DNA of 64,000 nucleotides from Drosophila persimilis (GCF_003286085.1 NW_020825374.1:434001-498000); one strand, 5' to 3'. Positions 20,220 through 32,729 are shown, counted from the stretch's first letter. Notes: generated by a model not told the origin, from the sequence alone. Numbers and translations are program-made.

Positions 20220-21658
20220 AGTTTCCAACACAGATCGTCGCTTATTTTTTCTCCCGTGGCATGCTCAGATCGCCGATATATCAGGTCGTCGACTACTTTT
20301 ACGTCCGGCAATCGACTTTGGTTCGCCCGAACTTTAGCCGTCATATCTTGATAGTCACTGTCTTGGAATTGAGGCGATCGCAAATCAATCATGCTGTCAA
20401 ACTGAATTGATGACAGGTCTTCGGTAAAAACCCTGGAAAGGGCGTCTGGCACAACATTTCGCGAGCCCTGGCGATGGAAAATTTTAAAAGAAAACGCTTG
20501 CAGCTTTAGGGCCCATCGCGCTAACCTTCAGCTTAGATCTCTTTGGGATCTCAGCCAGTTTAAGGACGCATGGGCCGTGATTATAGAGAAATCCAGTCCC
20601 TCTATGTACGATCTAAATTTTTGTACACACATTACTGCCGCCAGACATTCTTTTTCCGTTGCGGAATAATTACGTTGGCAATGATTAAGCTTACGTGACA
20701 TGAACGCTATGGGGACTTCGTTCCCGTTACTGTCCGTCTGCATGAGGACACCACCAGTCCCTGTATGGCTGGCATCGCAATGTATTGCAAACGGCCGCTT
20801 GAAGTCTGGACTATGCAAGACAGGAGCCTCACACATTTTAGCCTTCAATAAATCAAAGGCCTTCTGCGCCTCTTCGGTCCACCTGTACTTTTGCTTTTGC
20901 TTCAGCGTGTTATTGATCGGCAACGCCAATCCGGCATAGTCCTTGATGAACTTATGATACCACCCTGCCATCCCCAAGAATCTTCGCACCTGCTTAAGGG
21001 AGCGCGGAATGGGAAACTCTGTTATTGATTGCACTTTTTCCGGATCTGTCCGAATCGTGCCATTGCCAATGACATGTCCAAGGTACTTGACATCTTACAG
21101 ACAGAAGTGCGATTTCTGAACATTGATGGTCAGATCAGCTTGCTGCGGGCGGACCGCTAACTCTGTGAGAACCTTTACGTGCTTTTCAAATGATTCGGAA
21201 ACGATTAACAGGTCATCGAGATACACAAATATTTCATTCTGCAGCGATGAAGGGATTAACTTGTCCATGAGCTTTCACATTGTCTGCGAAGCATTAGACA
21301 GACCGAACGGCATGACGGTAAAGTGGTACAAGGGTCGCCCTGGAACTGTAAACGCCGTCTTGTCCCGTGAATTTTTCTCTTACGGAATCTGCCAATAAGC
21401 ATCCTTCAAGTCAATACTTGAAATAAATTCAGCTCGCGACAACCGGCTGAGAATCCCGTCAATGAGCGGCATTGGGTAGGCATTTTTAACCGTCACCTCA
21501 TTTATCTTTCTACTGTTGATGCATAGCCGCACCTTGCCTGGCTTGCGAACCATGACTACCGGCGATGACCAGGGACTATTCGACTCTTCGACTCTCTGCC
21601 GGTGAAACGGCATAGTGCCTCTGCTTGATGGGTTTCGCGTCCCCCACTTCGATTTCAT
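20220..21658 (-). pseudogene. pol: Gypsy pol, RT and RNase H (broken)
   Basis: The first piece (21380-21658) has ESNSPWSSPVVMV and motif A SIDLKDAYWQIP, then a stop. The region around 21040-21380 still encodes the YLDD-bearing palm in other phases but is interrupted. The piece 20528-21034 has RRFLGMAGWYHKFI, the RNase H motifs HCDAS, SATEKECLA and TAHASLNWL (His-Ala where Asp-His is usual). The last piece, ending near 20220, is the connector (MPDALSRV, LIYRRSEHATGEKI, LCWKL), cut by the LINE in mid-motif. Confidence 0.8.
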
Positions 21659-22295
21659 GCTTTAGTAAAGTCGTTTTCCCTAGGCCCTTCTCAGCAAGTG
21701 AAGGAAACATTTTAACTACTTCTCCTAATTGTTTCATTTGCGGGTCTGTCAAAGACAATTGATTTGGATCATCCAACGTCAAGGCCGAGATGGTCGGACC
21801 AAGGGCTTTGTTCGACAAAAAGGCCGGCAAGAGGTTGAATTTTGTCCAAAAATCGATCCCTAGATATAAGTCTTGGGACAAGGATGGAACAATCCCAAAA
21901 CGAAATGCTTGAGTCTCTCTCCTGAACTCGATAGTTGTGTTGATTCGCCCGATAATTGGTTGACGCTTTCCATCTGCGGTGGTAACCAACGCTTTTGTTG
22001 GCCTGTAGCTCGAACCATCTTTTACCAATTCGGACGCCAAGGAACCGCCTATATAGCTGATAGAGGCCCCGGTATACATCAGGCCAGAAACCGTTTTGCC
22101 TAGCACCTGCACTTCAGCGTACGGTCGCCAATCCTTTGAGTCGTTGACTATTGAAGAGAGCACAGAGTGTTTTTCCGACATGCATCTTTGCCTGTACTGC
22201 CTTAAACGCTTTTTTGACCTACTGACGTATGAGTTCTTTAACTTAGCTGCCATTAGAACCCGTACGTGTAATGGAACTTCTATAAGTCGGGACAA
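21576..22295 (-). pseudogene. pol: Gypsy pol, protease and start of RT
   Basis: A retroviral-type aspartic protease: the active site reads LMYTGAS where LxDTGAS is expected, so Tyr replaces the catalytic Asp. The second half shows FGIVPSLSQDLYLGIDFW. The frame then runs into the RT leader (LKHEIEVGDAKPIKQRHY) and ends at 21576. RT continues in another phase. It lies in a different phase from gag, with a short tandem repeat between the two. Confidence 0.75.
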
Positions 22296-22319
22296 GTCTG
22301 GTAAGTTGGAAGGAGGTCA

Positions 22320-22424
22320 AATCTGGTAAACTGGTCGAATCTGGTATACTAGTCATATCTGGGAAACAAGTCGAATCTGGTATACTAGCCAAACCTGGTA
22401 AACAGGTCGACTCTGGTATACTAA
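22320..22424 (-). repeat. 36-bp tandem repeat, three units, between gag and pol
   Basis: TCGA(A/C)TCTGGTATACTA recurs at 22335, 22371 and 22407, exactly 36 bp apart. A partial CTGGTAA unit precedes it. The period is a multiple of three. Confidence 0.75.
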
Positions 22425-22434
22425 AAACACTGAT

Positions 22435-23982
22435 TTACTGATCGGTGTCCGTGCCTCGGGATGACACTTGTTTGCGTGCACTGACTAGCGGTGCACGTCC
22501 CTTTAAGTTTTTTGACGCATTACATCGACTGCACGACGGCTTGTAGGTTTCCGGTCGCCCACAGCCATAAGAAAAGACCTTGCGCTCAGCCACACACTCT
22601 TGATACCGGTGTCTGTGACCTCCACAGTTCCACCATAGGAGAGAGACAGCGGCAATTTCGGGATCTTCCACCACCTCGTTTAATTCTTCCTCCTCCTCCT
22701 GCTCAATAGTACCTGCAATTTCTCGTACTTGTGGTCTATGAGAAGGCCGATTGCTCTAAATAATTGGAATCGGTTTAACCACTGACTGCATGAACCGTTC
22801 GCGGGTCCGAACCACATGCCGCAGCTGCGCGACCGACATAATCGGTATATGCAAAATCTCGTGTCGGATTTCTACTGCTAAATTAGCCCTAAGAACTTCC
22901 AAAAGCCCTGGTTCCGACAGGGGTACCACAAGTTTATTAGCTATCGAGATTATGGCTTCATAAAAGGCATCGAACGTCTCATTCTCCTTCTCTTTACGCT
23001 GCGCTAACGCCGTGCGAATCTCCAGATCGGTTCGACCGTCTTTAAACTGTGCTCTCAAGGCGGAACTTAATTGAGGCCAAGTCACTATGGCGACACATTT
23101 GTGATAGCGGCAGAACCACTCGCAAGCGCTGCCCTCAAATAAGTTGCTGGCATACCGAGCAAGCAATTCCAGATTTCCATCTAGAGTTTGCCTGGTAAGA
23201 GCCTCTGTAACCCTGTAAACAAAATCATCCACTCCCATAGACGAATATCCCGAAAACCGCAATTTTCAATTCGAAATCATTTGGCTTATCCTGTCTGGCC
23301 GTGAATCCGACGAACCTTGGGACCCCCACGGGGATCGGGCTACTTGTGCCCCATTATTCGCCGGTCCCACTGATTCTTTCGGAGGTATCTGGAATAGCTG
23401 CTCAAAGGTCTGGGGAGCAGCCCCAATTTGCATTCCCATTTCGACCTGTGCCCTTGGGGACATGTCCTGACTTGCCAATCTCTGAAAGCCTGCATCTATC
23501 GTTTGTGACATCTGCGCCATGGCTTGTGCCATTTGCGCTATCTGTGCCATTGCTTGAGTCAGGGATTGAGTCATCTGCGCTAGTCCCTCGGGCATCGCAT
23601 TACCCGGTACTGTTTCGACATTGAGATCCGGAACTTCGGCGGCCTGGGAAGCATGTACCTGGTACCTACCTTCCGGTTCAGGACTTCCCATCCCTTGAGA
23701 CCTCGTCCTAGGCATGACACCCGTTTCTGCTTGTGAACCGGCGTTACGCGGCCACTCAAGTTCCTCCGCTAGATTAGGTGCTGGCGTTTCCAAGTACGCA
23801 AAGCAGACTGGACAGACCGTTTTCTCTCCTCCTCGATTTCTAAAGCAACCGAAGTGAAAGGTGTGATTGCACCTGGCCTTGAAACACTGTGCTGGGTCTT
23901 CAATCTCTCTTACGCAAATTCCACAGGCTAAAATATTACCAGGCCTTTCTTCCAGTCGCAATCCACGTTGTGGATTGGACAT
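22435..23982 (-). pseudogene. gag: Gypsy gag with N-terminal RING-H2 finger
   Basis: One phase runs through this span, broken by TGA at 23266-23268 and TAG at 22756-22758. Residues 20-60 match a RING-H2 finger exactly: Cys 20, Cys 23, Cys 38, His 40, His 43, Cys 46, Cys 57, Cys 60, with spacing C-x2-C-x14-C-x-H-x2-H-x2-C-x10-C-x2-C. Residues about 134-172 are Gln/Met/Ala-rich with a coiled-coil look. The next block (22756-23262) is a capsid-like region (SACEWFCRYH, WPQLSSALRAQF, ETFDAFYEAI). The last (22435-22674) has degenerate zinc knuckles in which first-position Cys residues read Trp and Ser. RING-H2 fingers usually confer E3 ubiquitin-ligase activity; any such role here is inference. Confidence 0.75.
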
Positions 23983-24981
23983 GTTCCATTTACTCTTATT
24001 GTAAGAGCACAGAATTATTATATTTGCCCCTATGCTAAAGCGGAGACCCTTAAGAGTCCCCTATATACTAATTATTAGAATTTAAAAAAAAAATCATTAT
24101 CTTTTCTTTTCTGTGTCACTATGATTAGAATTTTAATAAACCAATTCCGTTTTCCGATTACCCAAGGTAAACACAAAAAAAAATGTTCAATAATATGCAA
24201 CAACTACAGTTGGACCCTAACCTGAACTTTCATGAGTACAGTCTAGCTTACCTACAACATCGGACCCCTCCACGAGGACAATTTACCATTTGACTGCGCC
24301 CTGGATGTAAAGGTTCGGTACCGTAGTTTTTAACCACGCCCGTAATTCCAATAACCCCAGTATATCTTAATTGGCGAGAGAATCCTTACAGATTCAAGAG
24401 CAAACAAACTATTTTTTTTTTCTCTCAAGCGACCCGCACTCCTCATGTATTGCCCCCATCCCTGTCTGACCTAGGAGGTAGAAAAGAGAAAGGTAGTAGC
24501 AGAATAGGTGAAATTAAGGAGAAATAGAAAAAGAATTTGAACTAAGGAGGAAATAGACGTCGAATGAATTTGTTCAGCGGTAAGGATATCAATGCGATCG
24601 ATGGTGTTCCTTCGTTCCAGCTAATTTTCTTCATTCGACCTCTAATCACTGTACCTGATTCCTTGCGGATCTGACATCTTTGATACCTGGCGGTCTGTGG
24701 ATCGGGTCCACGAAAAAAAACCCATTTCCAAGGCAAAACAAACATACCAGCCAAACAAAGAATCTTGAACCGCTGTTACTAGGACCACGAATAGCCACGC
24801 CCTCCGCTTCAACAATAGATCTGGTCCATCTGTAATCTTCCATCAAGAGCGAGCTGAATGGCCCATCGTGCCAATACAACACCGAAGAGGCAAGCTCTTA
24901 AAGTCTGTAGCTGTTGCTGACTTTTTTTGAAGATTCTGTTAATTAAAGGGGCAAGCAGGAAATTGGCCAGCCGATTTTCGG

Positions 24982-24999
24982 GCCCCACGTTGGGCGCCA
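24982..24999 (-). other. Primer-binding site, tRNA-Lys
   Basis: The minus-strand sequence TGGCGCCCAACGTGGGGC is complementary to the 3' end plus CCA of a tRNA-Lys. It marks the junction of 5' LTR and internal region. The same 18-mer occurs on the plus strand at 63756. The 1 kb between it and gag (23983-24981) is leader sequence without a recognised gene. Confidence 0.85.
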
Positions 25000-25000
25000 T

Positions 25001-27281
25001 TTCTTATTTATTTAGTTATTATTTATATGTATCTGTAACATACAACCCATGAGAGGTGTTATCATAACCGTGACGGGTACGCGCTTGCTTCCGGCTTTTC
25101 TCTGGTCGGCTGGGCTGGGGTCTGGGGGAATATGCCGTCGGCTATTTTGGTCATTATATACCAATAAATACGAAAGTTCGCGTACAATGGAAAGGGGGTT
25201 TAGGGAAAGGGGAAACTCGGTACAGCGAGAAAAAAAGATGGGTCAAGCGATAGGAAGATAACTACAGCCAGACCGGGGCGGGTAGTAGGCAATGTGCATA
25301 ATTTCTTATATCTTATATCTTCAATTAATATCTTTTGAGTGCTCAAACCCTTAAAGTGCGTGTGAGCAACAGGGAAACTGACTAAAATGAAATTAAGGGT
25401 AGTGCTAGAGTGAAGTGCTTATAGTTATCAAATTACCTAAAAATAATAATAGTACAGCTAAATATTACATGAATCGGGATAGTAAGCAAAGAAAGGGGGA
25501 AAAAAAGAGAAGTAACAGTATCGCAGGCTAGAGTTGGAAAGGGTGGGAGATAGCGTGGATAGCGCAATTAAGCTTATCTTCTCAACGGAATGTGAGGAAC
25601 GTTCATCTCCTCTCACCATTCCCTTTTATTACGCGCTCGGTACTTCTGCCGGCTCTGTACTAGCGAGGCCGGTAGCTTCTTCCCTCTCGCTCCGGCACAA
25701 GAAAACCCCTCTCCCTCGCTCAATCCAACATTTACAGCAAGATCAAATTTTTTAATTCCGACGTACATGCTCTTCGGGGTCTGGGTCCAACGCCGAAAGA
25801 TCTTTCGCTGGGGACTCAGGCTCTACCTGCGGCAGCGAAAGAAGAAAGAAAGCACAAAAAAAAACGAGAGAGAGCGAGCTTTTTGACAGCTTACGGGTCG
25901 AGCCCTCTTCTGCTCTGGAGCACACTGAACTTGGTGTCTAAGCGGGGATTTGATTCCCCTAACGACTTTCTTTATTCTTTTCTCTTTCCTTCTTTTTATG
26001 TGGCACTTTTATCGTCGCACTTAGTTTCCTCGTCTTCGTCTGCCGCCTTTCCAACACTGCACAGGAATCAAGGGGAAGGGTCTTCTCTGCTGGGACTCCC
26101 TATTCTCCGTCCGACGGAAAACTTGCTCACAAGCACACAAAAAACACTTTTCCCTTTTAACTATGATGTTGCACTATTTTTGACGGCGCGATCCCTTTCT
26201 CGCTGGGATCGCGCACACTCGCAGGGAGTCTGCACACCGCGGTGGGAGAAGTTGCGCCCGCGGGGTCGATCTTGCCTGTTTGTGGACCAGCCGGACGCTA
26301 AGGAGCGATATTCACCGTCACTCCCGCTTGAAGGCCGTTACTATCAGTACCCAATACGGCGGGAGCTGCAGCGCTCGCTGCTCACCGATGCCTTCTCTTA
26401 AGAAGCTTTTCTTTCCGTTATCGTTGACTTCGATTCTAACATAAAAAATTGCTTTTGCACGGATTCAATAACAGCCTGCTGCTCTTTATACTGCGGGCTC
26501 CACACACAAGAAAAATACTCCAATATAGGACGTACTAACGAGATGTACAGTTATGTATGCATATCTGTCGGTAACTCATCTGCCTTCCTCTCCCAGCTAC
26601 CAGCTCAGCTTTCGCGGCTGACAAACGTACATACATATGCACATAGATATTCTGCACAGATTCTTGCAGTAACCTTGGTGTTTATTCCGTGCATGTCCAA
26701 TAGCCCACAGTTTTAATTACATACATATAAACTAACACGGGTCACTACGTCGCCCCTTTCTTAACTAATTATATTGTCCACAACATAATACACGATTTCA
26801 TACGCCAGGCACATATTTATTTACATATACATAAGTACGCATTCTTTTTAAAGTAGCATATTCTTGCATATCTATATACATAAACATCTCTTGTACTTAA
26901 AACGGTTACCGTTTGGTACCCGTTGTTCAATTGCGTTAACTCAAGGCACCGTACATAGCACTTACATCCATACGCACACACTTACAAGCAGCAGCAGCGG
27001 TGCATTCGTGTCGTTTTTTCTTTCGCTTTCGCTTTTCCACCGTGTTCGCTTGCGTTGTTGTTGGTGGGAGAACAATTTTCGGTGCCGCGCTTGACCGTAA
27101 CGGAGCGTCAAGTTACGCACTACCCTGCATTTCGAGGGTATATTGTACCTCGTGCCTCAATATTATTGTTCATCCTCAATTTTCATCCTAATCTCCGTAT
27201 ACAACCAAGGTTGTGGCCATTCGCCCACACTTCCTCATCCGAGTGGGAGTTTGTTCTCCTTTCTTCGTGTGATTTCCGAAT
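25001..27281. other. LTR and flanking sequence of the gypsy and BEL elements, boundaries unresolved
   Basis: Immediately right of the tRNA-Lys site this must hold the gypsy 5' LTR. Immediately left of 27282 it should hold the BEL 5' LTR and leader. I could not place LTR ends or match a second LTR. Short frames here (for example 25883-26401 on the plus strand) have no motif. A CAGCAGCAG run lies near 26988. Confidence 0.4.
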
Positions 27282-28860
27282 ATGCCAACAGGGCGTGAAG
27301 AGAGCAAAAAACTTTTGTCCGTGACCTCTCCAAGTGTCAGAAGACCACGCAGCTCGTCCGCCCCAGAAACACCCACCTCGATGACTCGCAAAGTTAAGTC
27401 ATCCAGTACTCCCGGGCCCACCACAAGCTCCGCGGGTGCGAAGACTAGATCGGTCCTATTCCCGTCCCCGGTCACGCTTAAGGTGCAAGCGCGTACGCAA
27501 AGCAGTCCAAGCCATTCTCGACCCTCCCACACAATGGCTGACTCCGCTGTCACTACAGCAATGGCTAAATTTGAAGCAGCCTCACGCAAACTTATGCATT
27601 TCGGAGAGCGAATAAACCTTCCAAATTCCCGCACTCCATCTGCCCCTCTTGCCACGGTACGCCGTGACCAAATTGAGGTTGAGGCAGAGCACACAAATTG
27701 TTTCGCGGTTGTGGCTGAAGACGGTGCGCAGGCTGAAGCGGACCTTCAATCGAAGTTCGATGACTGTTTTACGGTGTACGAACAGTGCGTTGCTGATCTC
27801 ACTGATCAGCTCCAACAACCAGCAGTCCGTCCTTCCGCACAGCCAGATTTCCACGGCGGCTGCAGACTCCCCCATGCGACATCGACGTTTTCGCTGGGGA
27901 TTACGTACGCTGGCCTACGTTCCGGGACCTGTTTACTGCGATCTACATACAGAATCCCAGGCTGTCTCCCGTGGAGAAGCTGTACCACCTCACCACTAAG
28001 ACCAGTGGTGATCCGAAGGCCATAGTGGAAAAGTCCCCACTCACAAATGACGGCTTCGAAGCTGCCTGGAATGGCCTTCGGGACCGGTACGAACCGGCTC
28101 CTGGTGACTAACCAAATAAATATCCTCCTTTCATTGGCTTCGGTTGGTACCGAGTCCAGTCGTGCGCTAAAGGAGCTTCTCAGCACCATCCAAGGGGTTT
28201 TAACCGCACTGGCTCACTCAAAGATCTCCACCGAAAACTGGGACAGCTTGCTGGTGACTATTTGTGCCTCCAAATTACCGAAGTTGACCCGGACTTTGTG
28301 GGAAGATTCCGTCACCACAAAGAAAGAGATGCCTTCGTGGAAGGAGCCAGAGATACCTGACGCTCGAAGCCATCGAGGGCAACCCGTCCGCTTCACACAG
28401 TTCGAAAGGTGATCCGAATCCGCCACCTTCCCGAAGCAACCCGTTCCGTTCCCAAGGGAGTCCTGTTCGTCGGAGGGTTCACTCCTTCGAGACAACCGTA
28501 AATCCGAACCGGAGAACGTGTGATCTTTGCGGGAAAGAGAATCACCCAATCCGACTCTGCCCGCACTTTCTCCAAATGAGCGCTGATGCTAGTGCCAGCT
28601 GCATCAAACAAAAGCAGCTTTATCTCAACTGTTTCGCATGACGCCATCAGATCCGGGAATGCCAAAGTGCCCATAACTGCAGTACTTGTAGGGACCGACA
28701 CCACACGCTGCTGCCCCGCGGCTCACCAATCGCCCGTGATTCCATTTCCCCAGTCGTACCGAGTCCACGTTCTTCCGACGCGCCACCCAGCGTTCAAAAT
28801 TATTTCGCCTCCGGCCAAAGAGCTGTCCTTCTGGGAACAGCAATCATTAATATTTGCCAC
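27282..28860 (+). pseudogene. gag: BEL gag
   Basis: The N-terminal frame (27282 to about 27860) is Ser/Pro/Thr-rich, followed by a helical stretch (FEAASRKLMHFGERIN). After a frame change near 27860-27887, the DUF1759-type core begins (VFAGDYVRWPTFRDLF at 27887) and runs to TAA 28109-28111. A zinc knuckle C-x2-C-x4-H-x4-C (CDLCGKENHPIRLC) lies at 28519-28560, in phase with protease. In the family the knuckles bind element RNA. Multiple frame changes and stops make this non-functional. Confidence 0.75.
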
Positions 28861-31113
28861 CTGGGAACAAATTTCCGCGCGCACGCTCTAATCGACCCGG
28901 GATCCGAGGCAACGTTTATCACGGAACGTCTCTTTAATATAATCAAGTTGCCGTTCCGACTTATCCAGGCACTAGTGTCGGGCCTGAATCGGACAGTATC
29001 CGCTCAATCCACGAAGATCTGTCATTTTGCCATCCATTCCACGACGAGGCCGGACTTGCACTTAAACGCCACGGCCTATGTTCTGCCGGAACTGGCGGGT
29101 TACCTGCCGTCCTATCCGATTCCGCAAACTTCGTTGCGAGACCTGCCGAGCCTTGCATGGGCAGACCCGACCTTCCACGAGAGATCACAAATAGATGTCC
29201 TGATTGGATCGGATATCCTTCCGTCCATCCTGTTAAGCGGCTCACAGACCAACATCTGTGGCTCTCTCCTCGGGCAGGAAACCATTTTCGTGTGGGTACT
29301 TACCAGCCCAGTGCCCAATACTGTACAAAGCAGTATTTCATCCTTCTCTACGCAAGATTCGAACGAGCTAGAGGCTCCCTTAGACCAGCTTCTTACCAAG
29401 TTTTGAGAGGTGGAGACACTACCGGTGAAAATCGTAGGCGACTCGGATGCCTACTGCGAAAGCAATTTCCTCCGAACCACTTCGAGAACGTCGAACGGAA
29501 AGTACGTTGTCGCGTTGCCGTTCCGTGACCCAGATCGTCTTGGATCCGATCTGGGGTATTCAAGGTCGATTGCCCTGACTCAGTTTCTGCGGAACGAAAA
29601 TCGTTTAAAAAGAGACTCTACCTTACAAGCGCAGTACGAGTCCGTGATCCAAGAATACCTAGACCTTGATCACATGACAGAAGTTCCTCCGATTCATGGG
29701 TCCTCAACCTACTACCTGCCGCACCACGCGGTCTTCAAGCCTGATAGCACCACCACGAAAGTCCGCGTTGTATTTAACGCATCCAGCCCGTCGACTAACG
29801 GTATCAGCTTGAATGATCTTCTGCACCCCGGCCCTGTTCTCCAGGCCGACTTAACCCTTCAGAACCTGAAGTAGCGCTACTACCGGTACGTCTTCAATGC
29901 TGACATCACCAAGATGTATCGGCAGATTTGGGTAGATCCGAAGCACACCCCCTTCCAGCGAATATTGTTTCGCAACAAGGAGGGCGAGATACGCGACTAT
30001 GAGTTGCAAACTGTTACCTTTGAGGTCAATTGTGCTCCCTTTCTCGCCATCCAGGCGTTGCAACGGCTTGCAGACGATGTCCAGTCCCGATTCCCGAGAG
30101 CCAGTCACATCATTCGGTCCTGTATGTATGTCGACGACGTCCTAGCGGGAGCAGACTCTCCCACTGAGGGTCAACTAGCTATCTGCGAGTTACAGGCCGC
30201 CCTGAGTTCTGCCGGGTTTCCACTGAGAAAATGGACGTCCAACCACATGGATATCCTGACTACCATTCCGAATGACCATCTCCTTCACACCGACTTCCTT
30301 GAAATTGAAGCAGAGAGCACAGCCAAGACTCTCGGAATTCGCTGGAAGGCGACATCAGACGATTTCTTCTTCGTTCCGCCAGAACTGGCATCTATGGCAT
30401 CCTATACCAAGCGAGCGGTGCTTTCCCAGATTGCAAGGTTGTTCGACCCTGCGGGCTGGTTGGCTCCTTCCATTGTCCGGTCAAAGATCTTCATGCAAGA
30501 GATCTGGTTGCAAGAAGTGGGATGGGACGAAGATCTTCCGACCGAGATGCGTCAGCGCTGGCAGAGTTTTCCGCAGAGCTACTCCGCTCTCGACCAGATC
30601 CGCATTCCAAGGTGGATTGGCTCCGAACCATCTGTAAGGGTCGAGCATCACGGATTTTGCGATGCGTCCGAAAAGGCGTACGGTGCGGCGATCTACGTGC
30701 GCATCGAGACTGACCACCTAGTCAAGGTGCAGTTGCTCACCGCGAAAACGCTAGTCGCACCCATTAAGACTGTATCGCTCCCCCGGTTAGAGCTATGCGG
30801 CGCCGTGCTACTGTCCGAAATGGCGACGGCTATCCTGGCAAATATGCCAAGCGCACCTACAACCTGTTACTTCTGGACATGTTCCGCTATAGTCCTGTCC
30901 TGGCTGAAAAAGCCTGCTTGCCACTGGACTACCTTCGTGGCCAACAGAGTGACCAGAATTTCCCAGGCCACCGAGGTCGAGAATTGGGGTCACGTTCCGT
31001 CCGCACAAAATCCCGCCGACCTCGCCAGCAGGGGCGTATCCTTACAGGAGCTCGTCGAGAACCAACTCTGGTGGCACGGACCAGCGTGGTTGCAAGGGCC
31101 CCGGCATCATTGA
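28861..31113 (+). pseudogene. pol: BEL pol: protease, RT and RNase H, two in-frame stops
   Basis: One phase runs through, with TGA at 29404-29406 and TAG at 29872-29874. The protease site reads LIDPGSEATFI, with Pro after the catalytic Asp. A long protease-like stretch ends with DVLIGSDILPSIL. RT has LPHHAVFKPDS, VRVVFNAS, motif A NADITKMYRQIW and YVDD at about 30127-30138. RNase H shows FCDASEKAYGAA, LPRLELCGA and NPADLASRG. The frame ends at 31113, and integrase lies in another phase. Confidence 0.85.
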
Positions 31114-32628
31114 TGCAAGGGCCCCGGCCAGCCCAAGGCGGGGACGATCCCGTGATAACCCTCGAGCAACGAGCTATGAAGGTTCATTTTGCACCGAGCC
31201 CATCCGAAGACTTCCTCGATCGGTTCTCCAATCTGGAGAGAGCTCTGCGAGTCCGTGCTTGTGTCCTTCGCTTCACAAAACGCTGCCGGAAGCTGGTCAC
31301 CAACATTACCGCAGCTGAGCGCACTCTTATCCTAGAGACTCAGCGCAGGGAATACTCCCAAGAGTATCACTGCCTAAGCGAGAAGCGGCCAGTGCCAAGG
31401 TCAAGTTCTATCCTGAATTTTAACCCGTTCCTAGACCAACATGGGCTCATAAGAACATGTGGCCGTATCGCAACTTCTACCTTTCTGAAGTACGACGAAC
31501 GGCATCCCATTATTCTGCCGTACCGCTGCCGGCTATCCCGCCTTCTCGTGCAATTCACCCACCGGATAACTCTTCATGGCGGGAACTAACTAATGGTGCG
31601 ACTTATCCGATCCAAGTTCTGGATTCCCAAGGTTCAGAAACTCATGAAGAGGGTGGTAAAATCCTACAAGGTATGCGTCATCCACAGACAGAAGTTGCAA
31701 GCTCAAATGATGGGTGATCTTCCCACGGAACGAACGTCCTTTTCCAGACTGTTCAAGCACACCAGAATTGACTACGTAGGTCCCTTCGAAATACAGAATT
31801 ACACAGGCAGATCGTGCCTGATAACCAAGGGGTATGTGTCTGTGTTCGTGTGTTTTTCCACGAAGGCGATCCATTTGGAGCCTACGTCGGATCTCACGAC
31901 CGAGAAATTTCTTGCAGCCTTCGCTCGTTTCGTCGCACGACAAGGATGTCCGCAGCGCATTCACTCCGACAATGGCAGAACTTTTGTTGGTACCGCCAAG
32001 GTGCTTTCCCGTGACTTCCTTGAAGCATTCAAGGGCTCGGTAACTGATGCGTACAGCCATCACCGGGTTTCGTGGCGTTTTATCCCACCAGGAGCTCCAC
32101 AACAGGGAGGTCTGTGGGAAGCCGGGGAGAAGAGTTTCAAAACTTCGAAGATCTTTCCACGCTTCTCGCAAAGATCGAAGCATGCCTTCATTCCAGGCCG
32201 CTCTCGCCGATGTCCGAAGATCCAACTGAGTTGCTGGCCCTTACTCCCGGGCACTTCCTTACCGGGGGACCCTTGATGAACCCGAAATAAAGGGTGACCT
32301 TAAATCAATGATCAATCGATGGCAGCATTTAAAGGCCCTCACCCAACAGTTTTGCCAGCGGTGGAAAGAGGAATACCTCAAAGAGCTCCACAAGCGCACT
32401 AAGTGGCAGACGCCGACACCAAACCTCCAGGTTGGGGATATGGTTGTCGTCAATGAAGAGAACCTGCCCTCGAATGAATGGCGCCTCGGGAGAGTCCAGT
32501 CCGTGTATCCCGGCGCTGACGATAGAGTCCGTATGGTAGATATCCTTACTGCCCGCGGGGTCCTTAAAAGGCCTTTTGTAAAGGTCGTTCTCCTCCCAGA
32601 AGAACGCCCTAGTTCCGTCCAACAATAA
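31090..32628 (+). pseudogene. pol: BEL pol: integrase
   Basis: Two pieces in one phase (to TAA 31587-31589, then 31593-32276) carry the N-terminal region (ERHPIILPYRCRLSRLLVQFTH) and the catalytic core: Asp in RIDYVGPF, Asp in HSDNGRTFVG and Glu in GLWEAGEKS. A third phase to 32290 holds LLALTPGHFLTGGPL. A fourth, 32308-32628, holds the C-terminal part with NLQVGDMVVVNEENLPSNEW. Three frame changes disable it. Confidence 0.85.
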
Positions 32629-32729
32629 CGCGAATGTACTTTCCAAAGCTCCAAGTTTCATTACTAATACTTCTTCGACCCCTTTCCTTCCTCCTTCCGG
32701 CACTCCGGGAAGGACTGCCTCAGTGGCGG

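Larger units (their letters stand above)
20220..25000 (-). mobile_element. Ty3/gypsy retrotransposon with tRNA-Lys primer site, truncated by the LINE
   Basis: On the minus strand the order is primer site (24982-24999), leader, gag with a RING-H2 finger, protease, RT and RNase H, then a connector toward integrase that stops at 20220 against LINE copy 1. No integrase core is seen. RT motifs (SIDLKDAYWQIP) and RNase H (HCDASHTGTGG, SATEKECLA) are clear. Nonsense and frame changes are spread throughout. The tRNA-Lys primer and pol style suggest an Osvaldo- or mdg3-like lineage, but I cannot settle it. The 5' LTR must lie right of 25000; its far end is not identified. Confidence 0.8.
27282..32628 (+). 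mobile_element. BEL/Pao LTR retrotransposon, internal region, degenerate (Max-like)
   Basis: Gag (with DUF1759-type region and zinc knuckles), protease, RT, RNase H and integrase follow in the order typical of BEL/Pao, across at least four phases and several stops. RT has YVDD and integrase has the D-D-E set. Spacing and motif style resemble the Drosophila Max/BEL branch. No LTR pair could be confirmed at either end, so this is the internal part only. Confidence 0.85.

Noticed and set aside
25883..26401. 172-codon plus-strand ORF in the LTR-like region
   Set aside because: Low-complexity Ser/Leu-rich translation with no motif; more likely chance in GC-richer LTR sequence.
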